Shown piece by piece: positions 1-8,964 of a stretch of DNA of 64,000 nt; positions within the stretch are counted from its first letter, which is position 1; the number at the start of each line of letters is the position of its first letter. The position numbers and the translations under genes were made by a program. This DNA is from Chthoniobacterales bacterium. GTDB lineage: Bacteria > Verrucomicrobiota > Verrucomicrobiia > Chthoniobacterales > JAATET01. The stretch is from positions 1-64,000 of the forward strand of contig DATCRI010000053.1 of NCBI GenBank assembly GCA_036569045.1, given 5' to 3'. Below the pieces are notes generated by a model, which saw only the letters and a program-made list of their open reading frames with translations, was not told the DNA's origin and ran no database searches.

Positions 1-813
1 CCGGAGCCCACGCCTCCCCCAACCCCCGAGCCGACGCCCGAGGAAACCCCGGAACCCACTCCGCCTCCCACGCCCGAGCCCACCCCCGAGGAGCCCAAGG
101 AGGAAGCTCCCGACGCGACTCCCCTGCCCACGCCCACCCCAACACCCACGCCGACTCCCAAACCCACCCCGAAACCGACTCCCAAACCCACGCCCAAGTC
201 CACGCCCAAACCCACGCCAAAGCCCAAACCGAGCGCGACACCAACTCCCAAACCGAAACCGAAGCCATCCCCTTCTCCGTCGCCGAAACCGAAGCCCAAG
301 GCGTCACCCTCCCCGAAACCAAAGGCCTCGCCTTCGCCGAAACCAAAACCCAAGGCCACCGCGACGCCCAAGGCGACGCCGAAGAAGAGCGGTGAGGACG
401 ACGAGGACGCGAAGGAAGATCAGCCGAAGAACACCTCCACGAAGAAAGGCGCACAGACGAAAGACGGCGCGGCCAAGTCCGGCGCCGGTCGCGACGCGAA
501 GAGCGGCGGCGGGGGCGATTCGGATTTCGGCTGGTATCACGAGATGATTCACGACTCGCTCTACAGCCAGTGGGACCAGCCGACATCGCTCTACAGCGAG
601 GGCCACAAATTCTCGTGCGTGCTCCAGATCAAGATTGCCCGGGACGGCACGGTCTCCGACGCCAGCATCGTGAAATCCAGCGGGAACCCGGTGATGGACG
701 AATCCGTGCTGAAGGCGGCCGAGCGCACGAAACGGATCGCGCCGCTGCCCGACGGCCTCGGCAAGGGCGACACCTACACGATCAACGTCGCGTTCGAACT
801 CGACCAGAGCTGA
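1..813 (+). CDS. TonB-family energy transducer, C-terminal part (5' end outside window)
   Basis: The frame is open from base 1, so the N-terminus, with any membrane anchor, lies upstream of the window. The first ~125 visible residues are a proline-rich linker of PT, PK and PS repeats, as in the periplasm-spanning part of TonB proteins. A charged Asp/Glu/Lys stretch and a Gly/Ser-rich hinge follow. From about residue 178 a compact domain begins (YSQWDQP, then a strand with [19 protein letters not shown]) that matches the TonB C-terminal fold, including the usual G-x-V-x-x-A and S-S-G-N-P features. The protein would pass proton-motive energy to outer-membrane receptors, or be a TolA-like relative. 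Family call good, exact partner unknown. The stop lies 12 bases before the end of the convergent Omp85 gene. Confidence 0.75.
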   Translation, partial: PEPTPPPTPEPTPEETPEPTPPPTPEPTPEEPKEEAPDATPLPTPTPTPTPTPKPTPKPTPKPTPKSTPKPTPKPKPSATPTPKPKPKPSPSPSPKPKPKASPSPKPKASPSPKPKPKATATPKATPKKSGEDDEDAKEDQPKNTSTKKGAQTKDGAAKSGAGRDAKSGGGGDSDFGWYHEMIHDSLYSQWDQPTSLYSEGHKFSCVLQIKIARDGTVSDASIVKSSGNPVMDESVLKAAERTKRIAPLPDGLGKGDTYTINVAFELDQS

Positions 814-825
814 GCGTTCCGTCGC

Positions 826-2889
826 TCAGAACGTAAAGCCGAAGCCGACCTGCCAGGCGCCAATGGGATCGCCCGCGCGGCGATTCACATTGTAGCCGTA
901 GTCGACGCGAATGGCGCCGAGCGGCGTGTAAACACGCAGGCCCGGCCCGGCGCCGACCTGCAGATCCATGGGCCGGATCTCACTCGCGGAGCTCCAGACA
1001 TTGCCGGCATCGGCGAAGGCGGCGAGGTAGATGTTGTTGTAAACGGGCCATTGGATTTCGGCATTGAGCAGGAACATGCCGAGGCCGCCGAGGGGATCGC
1101 CGTCGCGGTCCGAGGGCCCCAGTCCGTCGAGCTGAAAACTGCGAACGGTATTCGGGCCGCCGAGGAAGAAGCGCTCCTGCACGGGGACACTCTCGCTGCC
1201 GCCGCCGGAGGGCAGGATGACGCCGGCGCGGTGATTGAAAATGAGGAACGGGACAAAGGGGTGCTCGGTCGTGATCTCACGCAGAGGCAGGTAATACGTG
1301 GCCTGGACGGAAAGGCGCAGGAAGGAGACGTTCCCGAGCAGGACGGGACTGGCGATCTCTTCCTCGTGGTTGAGGAAACAGCCGCGCATCGGGCTGAGGA
1401 TGTTGTTCCGCGTGTCGTAGGTCTGGCTGAAGGTCACGCTGCCGAGCGTGTAGTTTGGATCGGTGCCGGAGTCGTCGCCGAAGACGACGGCGTTCGTGAC
1501 GTTCTTGTAGCCGTATTGAAGGCGATAGCCGGTGAGATTTGCCGAGCTGTAGCTGCGGGCGAGCGAAAGCGTGGCGGACGCCTCGCTGCCGCGGTAGGCG
1601 GGCAGCTCGCGATGCGCGTAGGCGGCGCCGATGGAGCCCTCGAAATCCGTTCCGAACACCCAGGGATCCGTCAGCGCGCCGGAGATGCCGTAGGAGCGCT
1701 GCGAGATCGTGCCGTCGAGGGAGAGGCGGTTCAGCGTGCCGAGAAAATTCCGGTCGATGTAATGGATCTCGGCCAGACCGCGGTCCCACTGGCTGTAGCC
1801 GATACCGAACTGAATGCGCTTCGCCGAGGTTTCCTCGACCTTCACGACGAGATCGACGGTGCCATCGGGCTGCGGGACCCGTTGCACATCGGCCTCGGAA
1901 AAGGCGCCACTGAACCAGAGGCGCCGCGCGGCATCGTCCACCTTCGAAGCGTCATAGGGCGTGCCGGGCTGGATGGCGAAGCGGGAGAGGATGGCCGCGG
2001 GCTTGGTCGATATGCTGCCTTCGACGCGGATGCGACCGATCGTGTAGGTGCGCCCGGCATCGATGAGGAACGCGACGTCGACGTTGCCCGTGGCGGGGTC
2101 GAGATTTGCAAGCGTCTGCACGTTGGCCCGCAGAAACGCGTGGTTGCGCAGCCAGTCCTGCACGCGAGTGCGCATGAGCGCCTCCTGATTCCGCTGGTAA
2201 GGCTGGTTGAGATATTCGTTGAGAACGCGGCGCAGGGTCTCGGCGGTGATGGGCTTTTCGCCGGGGAGCGTGGCCGGGGGAATGCCGGAGAAGCTCACGT
2301 CGCGCACGAAATACCGCAGCCCCTGGTAGATGCGGATGCGCAGGTTCACGAGGCCATTCACCGGCGGCGCGGGCTCGGAAACATCGGCCGTGGCGGTGAG
2401 GTAGCCGTGCTGCGCGAGGGCGTTCACGATGGCGAGACGCGCACTCTCGACGGCGCTGTCCACATACGGCATGCGGCCGAAGGGACGCAGCGTGGCCTGG
2501 CGGACGGTCGCGTTGAAAATCTCCTGCAGACGGTCGGGCGGAATCTCGGATTCTCCCTCGAACGTCACGGTGCCGATGGCATTGCGCCCGCCCTCGAAGA
2601 TCTCGAAGGACACGCCGGGGGGACGTGTGGGGCGGTAGGTGTAGGCCACGCGGGCCTCGCGAAAGCCGCGGGAGAAGTAGAAGGCGCGCAGGAAGAACGC
2701 GGCGTCGTCGGCCTCGGTGACGCCGAAGTCTCCGTCGAGCGGCACGTAGTAACGATTCCGAAGGATCGCGCGGAGCTGGGCGGCGGCGAACGTTTGATTC
2801 CCCTCGAAATGGACATCCCCGGCGGAGGCCGGCGGCGGAGGTGTCCACAGGCCGAACCACGCGGCGATGGCGAGGAAGAATCCCCGCAT
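826..2889 (-). CDS. Omp85-family outer membrane protein, TamA/BamA-like
   Basis: 687 residues starting with a signal peptide (MRGFFLAIAAWFGLW, cleavage near ASAGD). POTRA-like modules follow (VHFEGNQTF at the start; repeats such as VTFEGES, VSFSGIP and IRVEGSI mark their first strands). The C-terminal half is a 16-strand Omp85 barrel; the insertase signature is visible as RFFLGGPNTVRSFQ, and the chain ends in a Phe-containing beta signal (VGFGFTF). It lies 2 bases downstream of the TamB-like gene on the same strand, so the two are very probably cotranscribed and act together in moving or inserting envelope components. The pairing with TamB favours a TamA role; a BamA paralogue cannot be excluded. 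The product is expected in the outer membrane. Confidence 0.85.
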   Translation of the reverse strand: MRGFFLAIAAWFGLWTPPPPASAGDVHFEGNQTFAAAQLRAILRNRYYVPLDGDFGVTEADDAAFFLRAFYFSRGFREARVAYTYRPTRPPGVSFEIFEGGRNAIGTVTFEGESEIPPDRLQEIFNATVRQATLRPFGRMPYVDSAVESARLAIVNALAQHGYLTATADVSEPAPPVNGLVNLRIRIYQGLRYFVRDVSFSGIPPATLPGEKPITAETLRRVLNEYLNQPYQRNQEALMRTRVQDWLRNHAFLRANVQTLANLDPATGNVDVAFLIDAGRTYTIGRIRVEGSISTKPAAILSRFAIQPGTPYDASKVDDAARRLWFSGAFSEADVQRVPQPDGTVDLVVKVEETSAKRIQFGIGYSQWDRGLAEIHYIDRNFLGTLNRLSLDGTISQRSYGISGALTDPWVFGTDFEGSIGAAYAHRELPAYRGSEASATLSLARSYSSANLTGYRLQYGYKNVTNAVVFGDDSGTDPNYTLGSVTFSQTYDTRNNILSPMRGCFLNHEEEIASPVLLGNVSFLRLSVQATYYLPLREITTEHPFVPFLIFNHRAGVILPSGGGSESVPVQERFFLGGPNTVRSFQLDGLGPSDRDGDPLGGLGMFLLNAEIQWPVYNNIYLAAFADAGNVWSSASEIRPMDLQVGAGPGLRVYTPLGAIRVDYGYNVNRRAGDPIGAWQVGFGFTF

Positions 2890-2891
2890 GG

Positions 2892-5800
2892 CTACCGAAG
2901 CCGGATGGTGTATTGCACGCCGGCGTTGTAGAAGCCGTAGCCGTCGCGACCGGACGTGAGCGAGAAGCGATCCGTCAACCGCAGGTCACTCGCGAGTCCG
3001 GTGGATTGCGAGGGATCCTTTGGCGGAATCACGCGCACGCTCAGGCGGTTCACGAAATCATTGAGGTCGAGGCCCATCGGCTCGAGCTGGCGAACGATGC
3101 TCCGCAGCAGGATGATGCCCCCCTGCCCCGCGGCCGCTTCCCCGAGGCCGGCGCCGCTCATGCCCGCAGGCGTGAAACCGGTGGTGAGCAGGAAGATGAG
3201 ATTTTCCTGCGAAAGCGGGGGGTCCGACCGCAACGCGAGATTCTGTTCGCTCAGCGGACCGTAGGCATACATCTGGACGTTGTAGCCGGAGACATCGGCG
3301 CGCGCGCGCACATCCATGATCGGCATGAACGGATTTTGCGCGGTGAAATAAATCCGCCCCGCGGGAATGAGCAGCGTGGTCGCGGGCAGGTAAGCCTGGA
3401 GGTTCGTGAGCTCGATCACGCCATCGGGATACGGCGCGGCGAGCGTGCCACGCACGGTGAGATTCGGTGCGATATCGCCGGTGGCGAGATTTCCGACGAG
3501 GAGGAACGGCATGCCGTTCGTGATCGAGACGTCGAGTTTCCACTGCCCCCAGGGATCCGGCACGAGGCCGGTGAAATTCGGAATGACGAACGGCGGGCCG
3601 CTCACGGGATTCGGCACGAGAAAGGGCGTGACCTCGAGCTTGCGGAAGATGCGGCCGTCGACGAGGCGCACCGAGCCGGAGACCGAGCCGCTGGAGCCAC
3701 GGCCCTGCGCGGTGATGTCGAGATCGGCACGCAGACGCAGGCCGGGATCGCGCGCGAGCAGGACCTTCGAACCTTTCAGCTCGAGACGCAGCTCGGGATC
3801 CCCGGGTTTCGAGAGATCCGCCCACCCGGTGGCGGTGAAGGGACCCGCGCCGACTTCGCCGCGGAGTGATTCGAGGGTCACGCGCGAGGTGTTCATGACG
3901 AGTCGCGCATTGAGCGAATTGATGCGCGGCACGTCGGGAGAAATTTCGATGTCGCCGCCGGAAAGAGTCGTCTCGCCGTCGATCTTCGGCGCGTTCAACG
4001 TGCCGCCGACGGTGAGGTTCCCAGCGAGCGTGCCGCTCAGCTTTCGCGCGGCGGGAAGAAACGGGCGAAAGATTTCGAGGCTGGTGCCCGGGAAGTCGAT
4101 CTTCGCCGCGATGGCCGCGTCGTTGTGGTAGAGGCGCACGAGGCCGTCCGGCGTTTCCTCGTAGGCGAAGGGCATGTGCGCATCGATCGAAAGCGGCTGG
4201 AAGCCCTTCGTCCGGACGGAACCCTTCACATCGAGACGACCCGCCCCGGTGCCGAGCGTAATGTCGGCCGTGGTGGCGGGAATCGTGAAGTCGTCGATCG
4301 TCGCGGAGAGATCGCGGCCGGTGAGCTGGCCGTCGAGCTTCAGCTCGGGAAGCAGGCCGGATGCGCCGATGTTCAACCGCAGATTGCCGCTCACGCTGGC
4401 CTTCTGGCCGGCCATCTCGATGAGGTCGGCGACCGGCAGATCACCGGAGGTGAAGTTCGCGTAGACCGGCTTGTCGGTGGCGAGGGATTGCGCGAGGGTC
4501 CTGCCGCTCGAGAGCGCGAAGAGATTCAACGGCACGAAGCCATCGCCGGCGAGCAGGCCGAGCTTGCCGCGACGCACCGAAAGGCCGGTGACGTTTACCC
4601 CGCTCGATGAAATCGTCAGCTGCGAGTTGAGCTCGAGCTTCTCGTGCGTGAGCCGGACGGTCTTGAAATAGATATTTTCCGGCGAATACGTGGCCGCGAA
4701 CTCTCCGGTGATGCCGGTCGGTGTCGCGCTCGTCATGACGTCCGCCAGCTTCGCCTGGAACGCCCCGGAGTGCGCGGACATCGAGCCGTCGCCCTGCCAG
4801 TCGAGCGTGGCCGCCCCGCTGAAGACATTTTTCGCCACCGCGTCGCCTCCGAAGGGCGTGTAAATTCCGAGGTCCTCGATGCGGCCCTTGATTTCGCCCG
4901 CGTAGTTGTGCGGAGCGCGGATCCCGATTGTGCCCGTCGCCGCGACGCGATCGTTCCCGGCCCAGAGATCGGCGTAACGCACCTGCAATTCCTCGTCCTT
5001 CGCCACGAGAGAAAGCCGTGCCGAGGCCGGCGGCAGCGTCTGGTAGCGAATGCCGCTGGCCTCGCCATTGAGATACCCCGTGAGATGGCCGTTGTCGCCT
5101 TGAACGGAGCCGTGGAGGTAAAGCTGGCCGCCGAGCCGCTCGAACGGCGGTCCCGCGAGAGCGGCAAGCGCCGCGAGATCGCGCACATCGGCTGAGAGAT
5201 CGACGAGATAATGGGCGCGCGGCAGATCCTTCAATTCCTCCGGAATCGCGAGCTCGCCGCTGGCGGAGATCCGGTTGTCCGCCTGCTTGAGTTCGAAGGC
5301 CGAAACGTAAAGGCGCCGGCCGATGTAGTTCACGCCCGCGACGAGCGACTGCCAGCCGCGTTCGTTCCAGCGAAAATCGTCCGCCGAGAGACGCAGCGAG
5401 ATTTCGTCGTCGAGGGGATGGTCGGGATTGCCGCGGAAGGTGAGCCGCGCGTCCCGAATGATGCCGTCCGCTTTCGCCGGGAGCGCGATGATGTCGGGAA
5501 TCGGCGCGATCGGCAGGTTCACCACCGCCACCGAGGCCGCGAGCCGCAGTTCGTCGTCCTCGGAGCCAAACACGATGTTGCCGCGCAAAGTTCCCCCGTA
5601 GGCGCCGACGTCCCAGTCGAGGGACACGCCGCCGAGGTTCACGAAGTTGGCCACAAAATCGCGGATGACGATCTCCTTCCGCAACTGCAGATCAGAGAGA
5701 TAAGCGGCCCCGTCCTTCCACGCCGTCACGGCGCGGCCATTGGTCACCTCCTGGCGAATGGAACCGGCCTCGATCAGCACGCTCTTGACGGTCAAAAGTC

Positions 5801-6371
5801 CGCTCTGGCTCTCGTTGAAATCACCGTCCAGGCCCTTCACGGTGTAGGACTGGTCATCCGCAAGGAAGATGGAATCACAGGCGCGGAGATGCACCTCCGT
5901 CGGCAGGAAGCGCAGGATCATCGCCGAGAGCTGCTGCTGCTGCTCGCGAGTGAGCGTCGGCAGCGGCTGCGGGATCAGGGCCGGCTTGCGAAAATCGAAG
6001 GTGCCGGCCAGCCCCTCGACGGAGCCGCTGCGAAAGACCCTCCCGGTTCCGAAAAGAATCTCCCACAGTGAATTGACCCCGAGCGTGATCCGCCGGGCCG
6101 TCGCGTCCGTGCGGGACGCCGGCGGATTCGTGACGACGAACCGCACGTTGCGAAATTCGATCGGCCTGAAGAGGTGGATTTGCATCGAGCCGACTTCGAA
6201 CCGCAGACCGATTCGCGGTGGCAACTCGGTGAGAGCCTTTCTCGCTCCCCAGATCAGGACCGGCTCGTGCGCGAACCAGAAAACAACGAGCAGCACAAGC
6301 AGACCCCACGGCCAGAGACGACGTCGCCGCCGGGCCGGAGAACCGGAACTATCCACAGAATCAGTAGCCAC
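2892..6371 (-). CDS. tamB: TamB/YtfN-family translocation and assembly module protein
   Basis: 1159 residues. A single N-terminal membrane anchor (LWPWGLLVLLVVFWFAH, about residues 20-36) is followed by a very long repetitive beta-strand region, as in the AsmA/TamB/VPS13-like bridge proteins that carry lipids or barrel proteins across the periplasm. The C-terminal ~350 residues match the DUF490 domain, ending in a short strand pattern (RFSLTSGRDGYGFYNAGVQY). The start is GTG with no Shine-Dalgarno sequence; there is no in-frame ATG before the membrane anchor. It is immediately upstream of the Omp85 gene, the classical tamB-tamA partnership. Envelope maintenance is inferred; the family call is secure. 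Confidence 0.88.
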   Translation of the reverse strand: MATDSVDSSGSPARRRRRLWPWGLLVLLVVFWFAHEPVLIWGARKALTELPPRIGLRFEVGSMQIHLFRPIEFRNVRFVVTNPPASRTDATARRITLGVNSLWEILFGTGRVFRSGSVEGLAGTFDFRKPALIPQPLPTLTREQQQQLSAMILRFLPTEVHLRACDSIFLADDQSYTVKGLDGDFNESQSGLLTVKSVLIEAGSIRQEVTNGRAVTAWKDGAAYLSDLQLRKEIVIRDFVANFVNLGGVSLDWDVGAYGGTLRGNIVFGSEDDELRLAASVAVVNLPIAPIPDIIALPAKADGIIRDARLTFRGNPDHPLDDEISLRLSADDFRWNERGWQSLVAGVNYIGRRLYVSAFELKQADNRISASGELAIPEELKDLPRAHYLVDLSADVRDLAALAALAGPPFERLGGQLYLHGSVQGDNGHLTGYLNGEASGIRYQTLPPASARLSLVAKDEELQVRYADLWAGNDRVAATGTIGIRAPHNYAGEIKGRIEDLGIYTPFGGDAVAKNVFSGAATLDWQGDGSMSAHSGAFQAKLADVMTSATPTGITGEFAATYSPENIYFKTVRLTHEKLELNSQLTISSSGVNVTGLSVRRGKLGLLAGDGFVPLNLFALSSGRTLAQSLATDKPVYANFTSGDLPVADLIEMAGQKASVSGNLRLNIGASGLLPELKLDGQLTGRDLSATIDDFTIPATTADITLGTGAGRLDVKGSVRTKGFQPLSIDAHMPFAYEETPDGLVRLYHNDAAIAAKIDFPGTSLEIFRPFLPAARKLSGTLAGNLTVGGTLNAPKIDGETTLSGGDIEISPDVPRINSLNARLVMNTSRVTLESLRGEVGAGPFTATGWADLSKPGDPELRLELKGSKVLLARDPGLRLRADLDITAQGRGSSGSVSGSVRLVDGRIFRKLEVTPFLVPNPVSGPPFVIPNFTGLVPDPWGQWKLDVSITNGMPFLLVGNLATGDIAPNLTVRGTLAAPYPDGVIELTNLQAYLPATTLLIPAGRIYFTAQNPFMPIMDVRARADVSGYNVQMYAYGPLSEQNLALRSDPPLSQENLIFLLTTGFTPAGMSGAGLGEAAAGQGGIILLRSIVRQLEPMGLDLNDFVNRLSVRVIPPKDPSQSTGLASDLRLTDRFSLTSGRDGYGFYNAGVQYTIRLR

Positions 6372-6442
6372 AAAAAAATCAGCAGAAACCGTGCGAGAAT
6401 CGGGGGGCGCCGCTCAGGAAAACAACAGAAAACGGAAAAAAT

Positions 6443-6477
6443 ACAGCCCGCCGCAACCGATGGCTACGACGGGCTGT
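6443..6477 (-). terminator. Intrinsic terminator after the doxX-Nudix pair
   Basis: Perfect 8-bp arms ACAGCCCG and CGGGCTGT with a 19-base loop. On the minus strand the stem is followed by TATTTTTT. It sits between the Nudix stop and the tamB start, so tamB should have its own promoter downstream of it. Confidence 0.55.
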
Positions 6478-6589
6478 TGTTCCCCCCAGAACAATCTTTC
6501 GATGGGCACAAGGTAGCAAAGCGGGCCAGCCGCGCAAGACGAATTTCAAAAATTTTTGATAAATTTTCAAACCACTCCACATCAGATAC

Positions 6590-7129
6590 TTAAATTGCGC
6601 CAAAGAGAGGCGTCATTGCGCGATCGAACCAATCGACCCGGCGGGAGAGCATCGTTTCGCCATCGAAATCGAAATATCCCCGGAAGTTGCGTCCGGCAAG
6701 CACGCCCGGCAGCCAGTGGACATCGTCGGCCCACATTTCGTGGAACGGAATCGCGTCCACGGACGTCCAGAGCGGAATGGCCTCGTCGGTCTCGACGGCC
6801 TCACCTTCACAATCCTCGGCGGTGAAGACCGCGCAGTGCAGGCCGTAGCCGTCCACGAATTGGAAGAACAGCTCCCCTCGCCATTCCGCCCGGAGCGGCG
6901 TCACGCCGAGTTCCTCCTGCGTCTCGCGGATGGCGCAGGCCAGTTCGGTTTCGCCCGGTTCGAGGCGGCCTCCCGGACCGTTGATCTTCCCCGCGCCGAG
7001 ACCACGTTTCTTCCGAATCAGGAGAATTTCCGATCCTCGCACGACGAAGCACAGCGTGGCCCGCTCGGTCGGTTGCCACGTGTTCCAGTCCCGTCCCGCG
7101 GCCGGTGCGTCGCTCATTCCCGGCGCCAT
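6590..7129 (-). CDS. Nudix hydrolase, MutT/8-oxo-dGTPase-like
   Basis: 179 residues. The Nudix box is clear: GGRLEPGETELACAIRETQEELG fits G-x5-E-x7-R-E-x2-E-E-x-G with its metal-binding glutamates. The substrate loop KKRGLGAGKINGPGG resembles that of MTH1-type 8-oxo-dGTP/2-OH-dATP diphosphatases, so a nucleotide-pool sanitising role is likely. The frame stays open upstream for another 185 codons, but that part shadows the DoxX gene. The chosen ATG overlaps the doxX stop as TGATG, indicating translational coupling. A second ATG lies four codons in (7117). Cytoplasmic. Confidence 0.85.
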   Translation of the reverse strand: MAPGMSDAPAAGRDWNTWQPTERATLCFVVRGSEILLIRKKRGLGAGKINGPGGRLEPGETELACAIRETQEELGVTPLRAEWRGELFFQFVDGYGLHCAVFTAEDCEGEAVETDEAIPLWTSVDAIPFHEMWADDVHWLPGVLAGRNFRGYFDFDGETMLSRRVDWFDRAMTPLFGAI

Positions 7130-7578
7130 CAACCGATCGACGGCAGAAATTGCCCGCCAATGGCGCGATCGAACGAGAAGCGTCCGGCGCCAAGGCTCAC
7201 GAGCGAAAGCGCGATCACGAGGAGGGCAAACGGATACTCGCAGGAGTTCAGACCCGCGCCGGCATGAACGAACCAGATCGCTCCGGTCATGATGACCATG
7301 ATCACGAGGGCAAACAGCCGGGTGAAGAAGCCGAAGAACAGCGCAATCGCGGAAATCAGCTCCAGGGCCATCACCGCAGTGGAAAGCCAAACCGGAAAAT
7401 TGAGGCCGCCGCTCTGGCTCCACTCGAGCACGGTGGCCGACCAGCCCTTGCCGCCGAACCAGCCGAAGCTCTTTTGCCCCCCGTGAAAAATGAATACCGC
7501 GGCGAGCAGCATCCGGAGGAAAAAGGGAGCAAAGCTCTTCGGAGTCGCGAAGAACGCATAGACGGGGTTGCTTGCCAC
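7129..7578 (-). CDS. DoxX-family integral membrane protein
   Basis: 149 residues with four hydrophobic helices. The first contains the DoxX hallmark (FFLRMLLAAVFIFHGGQKSFGWFGG); the others are at about residues 60-80, 83-100 and 115-133. DoxX proteins sit in the inner membrane and are linked to redox and thiol-stress homeostasis, but the molecular function is uncertain. The start is GTG (MASNPVYAFF). It is coupled to the downstream Nudix gene by a one-base TGATG overlap, which suggests a small oxidative-damage operon. Confidence 0.8.
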   Translation of the reverse strand: MASNPVYAFFATPKSFAPFFLRMLLAAVFIFHGGQKSFGWFGGKGWSATVLEWSQSGGLNFPVWLSTAVMALELISAIALFFGFFTRLFALVIMVIMTGAIWFVHAGAGLNSCEYPFALLVIALSLVSLGAGRFSFDRAIGGQFLPSIG

Positions 7579-7689
7579 GCGCCAGCGTATAGCAGCCTCG
7601 AATTTTACGGGAAAGGAAAAGAAACGCTGTCGTTGCCCTGAAATGCAAGGGCTGCAAGGACGTGCGCCGGAGGGGTCCCGTCAATGCAA

Positions 7690-7731
7690 GGCCTGCGAAG
7701 CTCTTCTCGTGAAGGAGAGCTTTCGCAGGCC
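7690..7731. terminator. Imperfect hairpin between the SHOCT gene and doxX
   Basis: GGCCTGCGAAGCTC pairs with GAGCTTTCGCAGGCC with one bulged base, just downstream of the SHOCT-protein stop on the minus strand. There is no T-tract, so it may be a weak terminator or an mRNA-end stabiliser. Confidence 0.35.
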
Positions 7732-7744
7732 GTGAATGGACGAC

Positions 7745-8527
7745 TTACAGGCGAACGAGGAGTTCCGCCTTCTTGGCGGCAAATTCCTCGTGGGTGAGGA
7801 TGCCGGCATCGTGAAGCTGGCCGAGTTTTTCCAGCAGCGTCAGGATGTCCGACGAATTCGAGGAGCCGTTCGACGAAGGGGTCGACGCGGGCGCCGGGAA
7901 GAATTGCGGGGCCGGAGCAGGCTCGTAATACGGAGCCGGCGACGGAGCGAAGAAATTCGTCTGCGGGGCTTCCGGCAGGCCAGGGCCCGAGATGCGAGGG
8001 AGGCTGTTCACGGGAATCGTCCCATACTGGCTCGTGAACGTGAGCGAGTCCGAGCCGCCCTGCTGCTGGCCGACGCCGCCGATCTGGTTATCGAGCGTGT
8101 CGTAGACCGTCACCTGTCCATTGCGCTGGATCGCCAGGCGGCGGACGTGCGGAAAGACCGCATAGCGACTGTCGTTCTGGCCGCCGCTGCTGGAAGGATT
8201 CCCCAGCTCGGCCGGCCACCAGCCGTTGCTCACTCCTCCGCCCATCGACGCCGGCGGGAAGACCTGCGTCGTCGCCAGCGCGTTCGAGATTTCCTCGCAG
8301 AGATTGATGACGGTGGTCTTGAGCGAGTAGTTGAACATGTCGCTGACCATCGTCATTCCGCCCTTCATCCACTGGCCACTTCCGAGTTCGGGACAGCTGA
8401 ACTGGGCCATGGTGCCGCCGCCGTTATTGACCGCGATGATCATCTGCACGGCGGAGTTCGGGCTGAGCCCGTAGCGCGCGCAGAGGTTGTTGACGAGCTG
8501 TTGCCCGTCGAAAGTTAAATTTTGCAT
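7745..8527 (-). CDS. SHOCT-domain protein of unknown function
   Basis: About 260 residues. The last ~30 residues are a SHOCT module (LEKLGQLHDAGILTHEEFAAKK), a short C-terminal helical hairpin often fused to oligomerising or membrane-associated proteins. The first ~150 residues start MQNLTFDGQQLVNN and include a short hydrophobic or amphipathic stretch and a Gly/Ser-rich loop. A Pro/Ala/Phe-rich linker (around residues 190-220) joins the two parts. No signal peptide is evident. The ATG at 8527 was chosen over an in-frame TTG nine bases upstream. I do not recognise the N-terminal domain. Confidence 0.65.
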   Translation of the reverse strand: MQNLTFDGQQLVNNLCARYGLSPNSAVQMIIAVNNGGGTMAQFSCPELGSGQWMKGGMTMVSDMFNYSLKTTVINLCEEISNALATTQVFPPASMGGGVSNGWWPAELGNPSSSGGQNDSRYAVFPHVRRLAIQRNGQVTVYDTLDNQIGGVGQQQGGSDSLTFTSQYGTIPVNSLPRISGPGLPEAPQTNFFAPSPAPYYEPAPAPQFFPAPASTPSSNGSSNSSDILTLLEKLGQLHDAGILTHEEFAAKKAELLVRL

Positions 8528-8635
8528 GGCTCCCAACCAATCGGCCGGACGACCGGGTGGCGAGCCGCAAAATGAAAAATGTCGCTGCGCCTGCGAAAGG
8601 ATTTCGTCCGGGAATCGGGCCTTTTTCGCCGAACG

Positions 8636-8812
8636 TCAGGAGGCCGCCACGAAAACAAACAGCGCGCCGAGCCCGCCGATGGCGAAAAGAATCCCGAGAT
8701 AAACACCGACGACCTTCCGACGGCCTTTTACCGGCAGGCGGCACATCGGGCACGCGAGCACGAGCGAAGGGAGCTGCCAGTTACATTGACGACAAGTCCG
8801 GGGCAAATTCAT
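8636..8812 (-). CDS. 58-residue zinc-ribbon plus single-helix membrane protein
   Basis: The ORF begins MNLPRTCRQCNWQLPSLVLA and continues with CPMCRLPVKGRRK. This gives two C-x2-C knuckles (CRQC and CPMC) 11 residues apart, which looks like a rubredoxin-like or zinc-ribbon site. A basic patch and one transmembrane helix (VVGVYLGILFAIGGLGALFV) finish the protein. Arrangement and length resemble small single-pass zinc-ribbon proteins seen in many bacteria, but I cannot name a family. It is divergent from the pseudopilin gene. The coherent architecture is the main evidence that it is coding. Confidence 0.6.
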   Translation of the reverse strand: MNLPRTCRQCNWQLPSLVLACPMCRLPVKGRRKVVGVYLGILFAIGGLGALFVFVAAS

Positions 8813-8964
8813 GAGAACCTCGGCGGTATGCCACTAAATAGACGCCTTTTCAACCCCCGATTTCTCACGTAATTCGCCACAGGGATACCTGCCCGAGAGC
8901 GGTGCCGTTGACAAACCATCCCGACTGGTCGAAGAGAAACCTGTTCGCCGAGCTCCCCTCTCTC

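Noticed and set aside
120-360. Regular repeat near the left edge considered as CRISPR or tandem DNA repeat
   Set aside because: It is the coding sequence of the PT/PK-rich linker; no spacers and no constant repeat unit.
1051-2931. A 626-codon plus-strand frame opposite the Omp85 gene
   Set aside because: Antisense shadow of a gene with clear POTRA and barrel signatures.
6590-7684. A 364-codon frame joining DoxX-region sequence to the Nudix domain
   Set aside because: The upstream half is the wrong frame of doxX; the real Nudix start is coupled to the doxX stop at 7129.
8902-8964. GTG start for the pseudopilin
   Set aside because: It would give a 27-residue leader; the ATG at 8965 gives the usual short prepilin leader.
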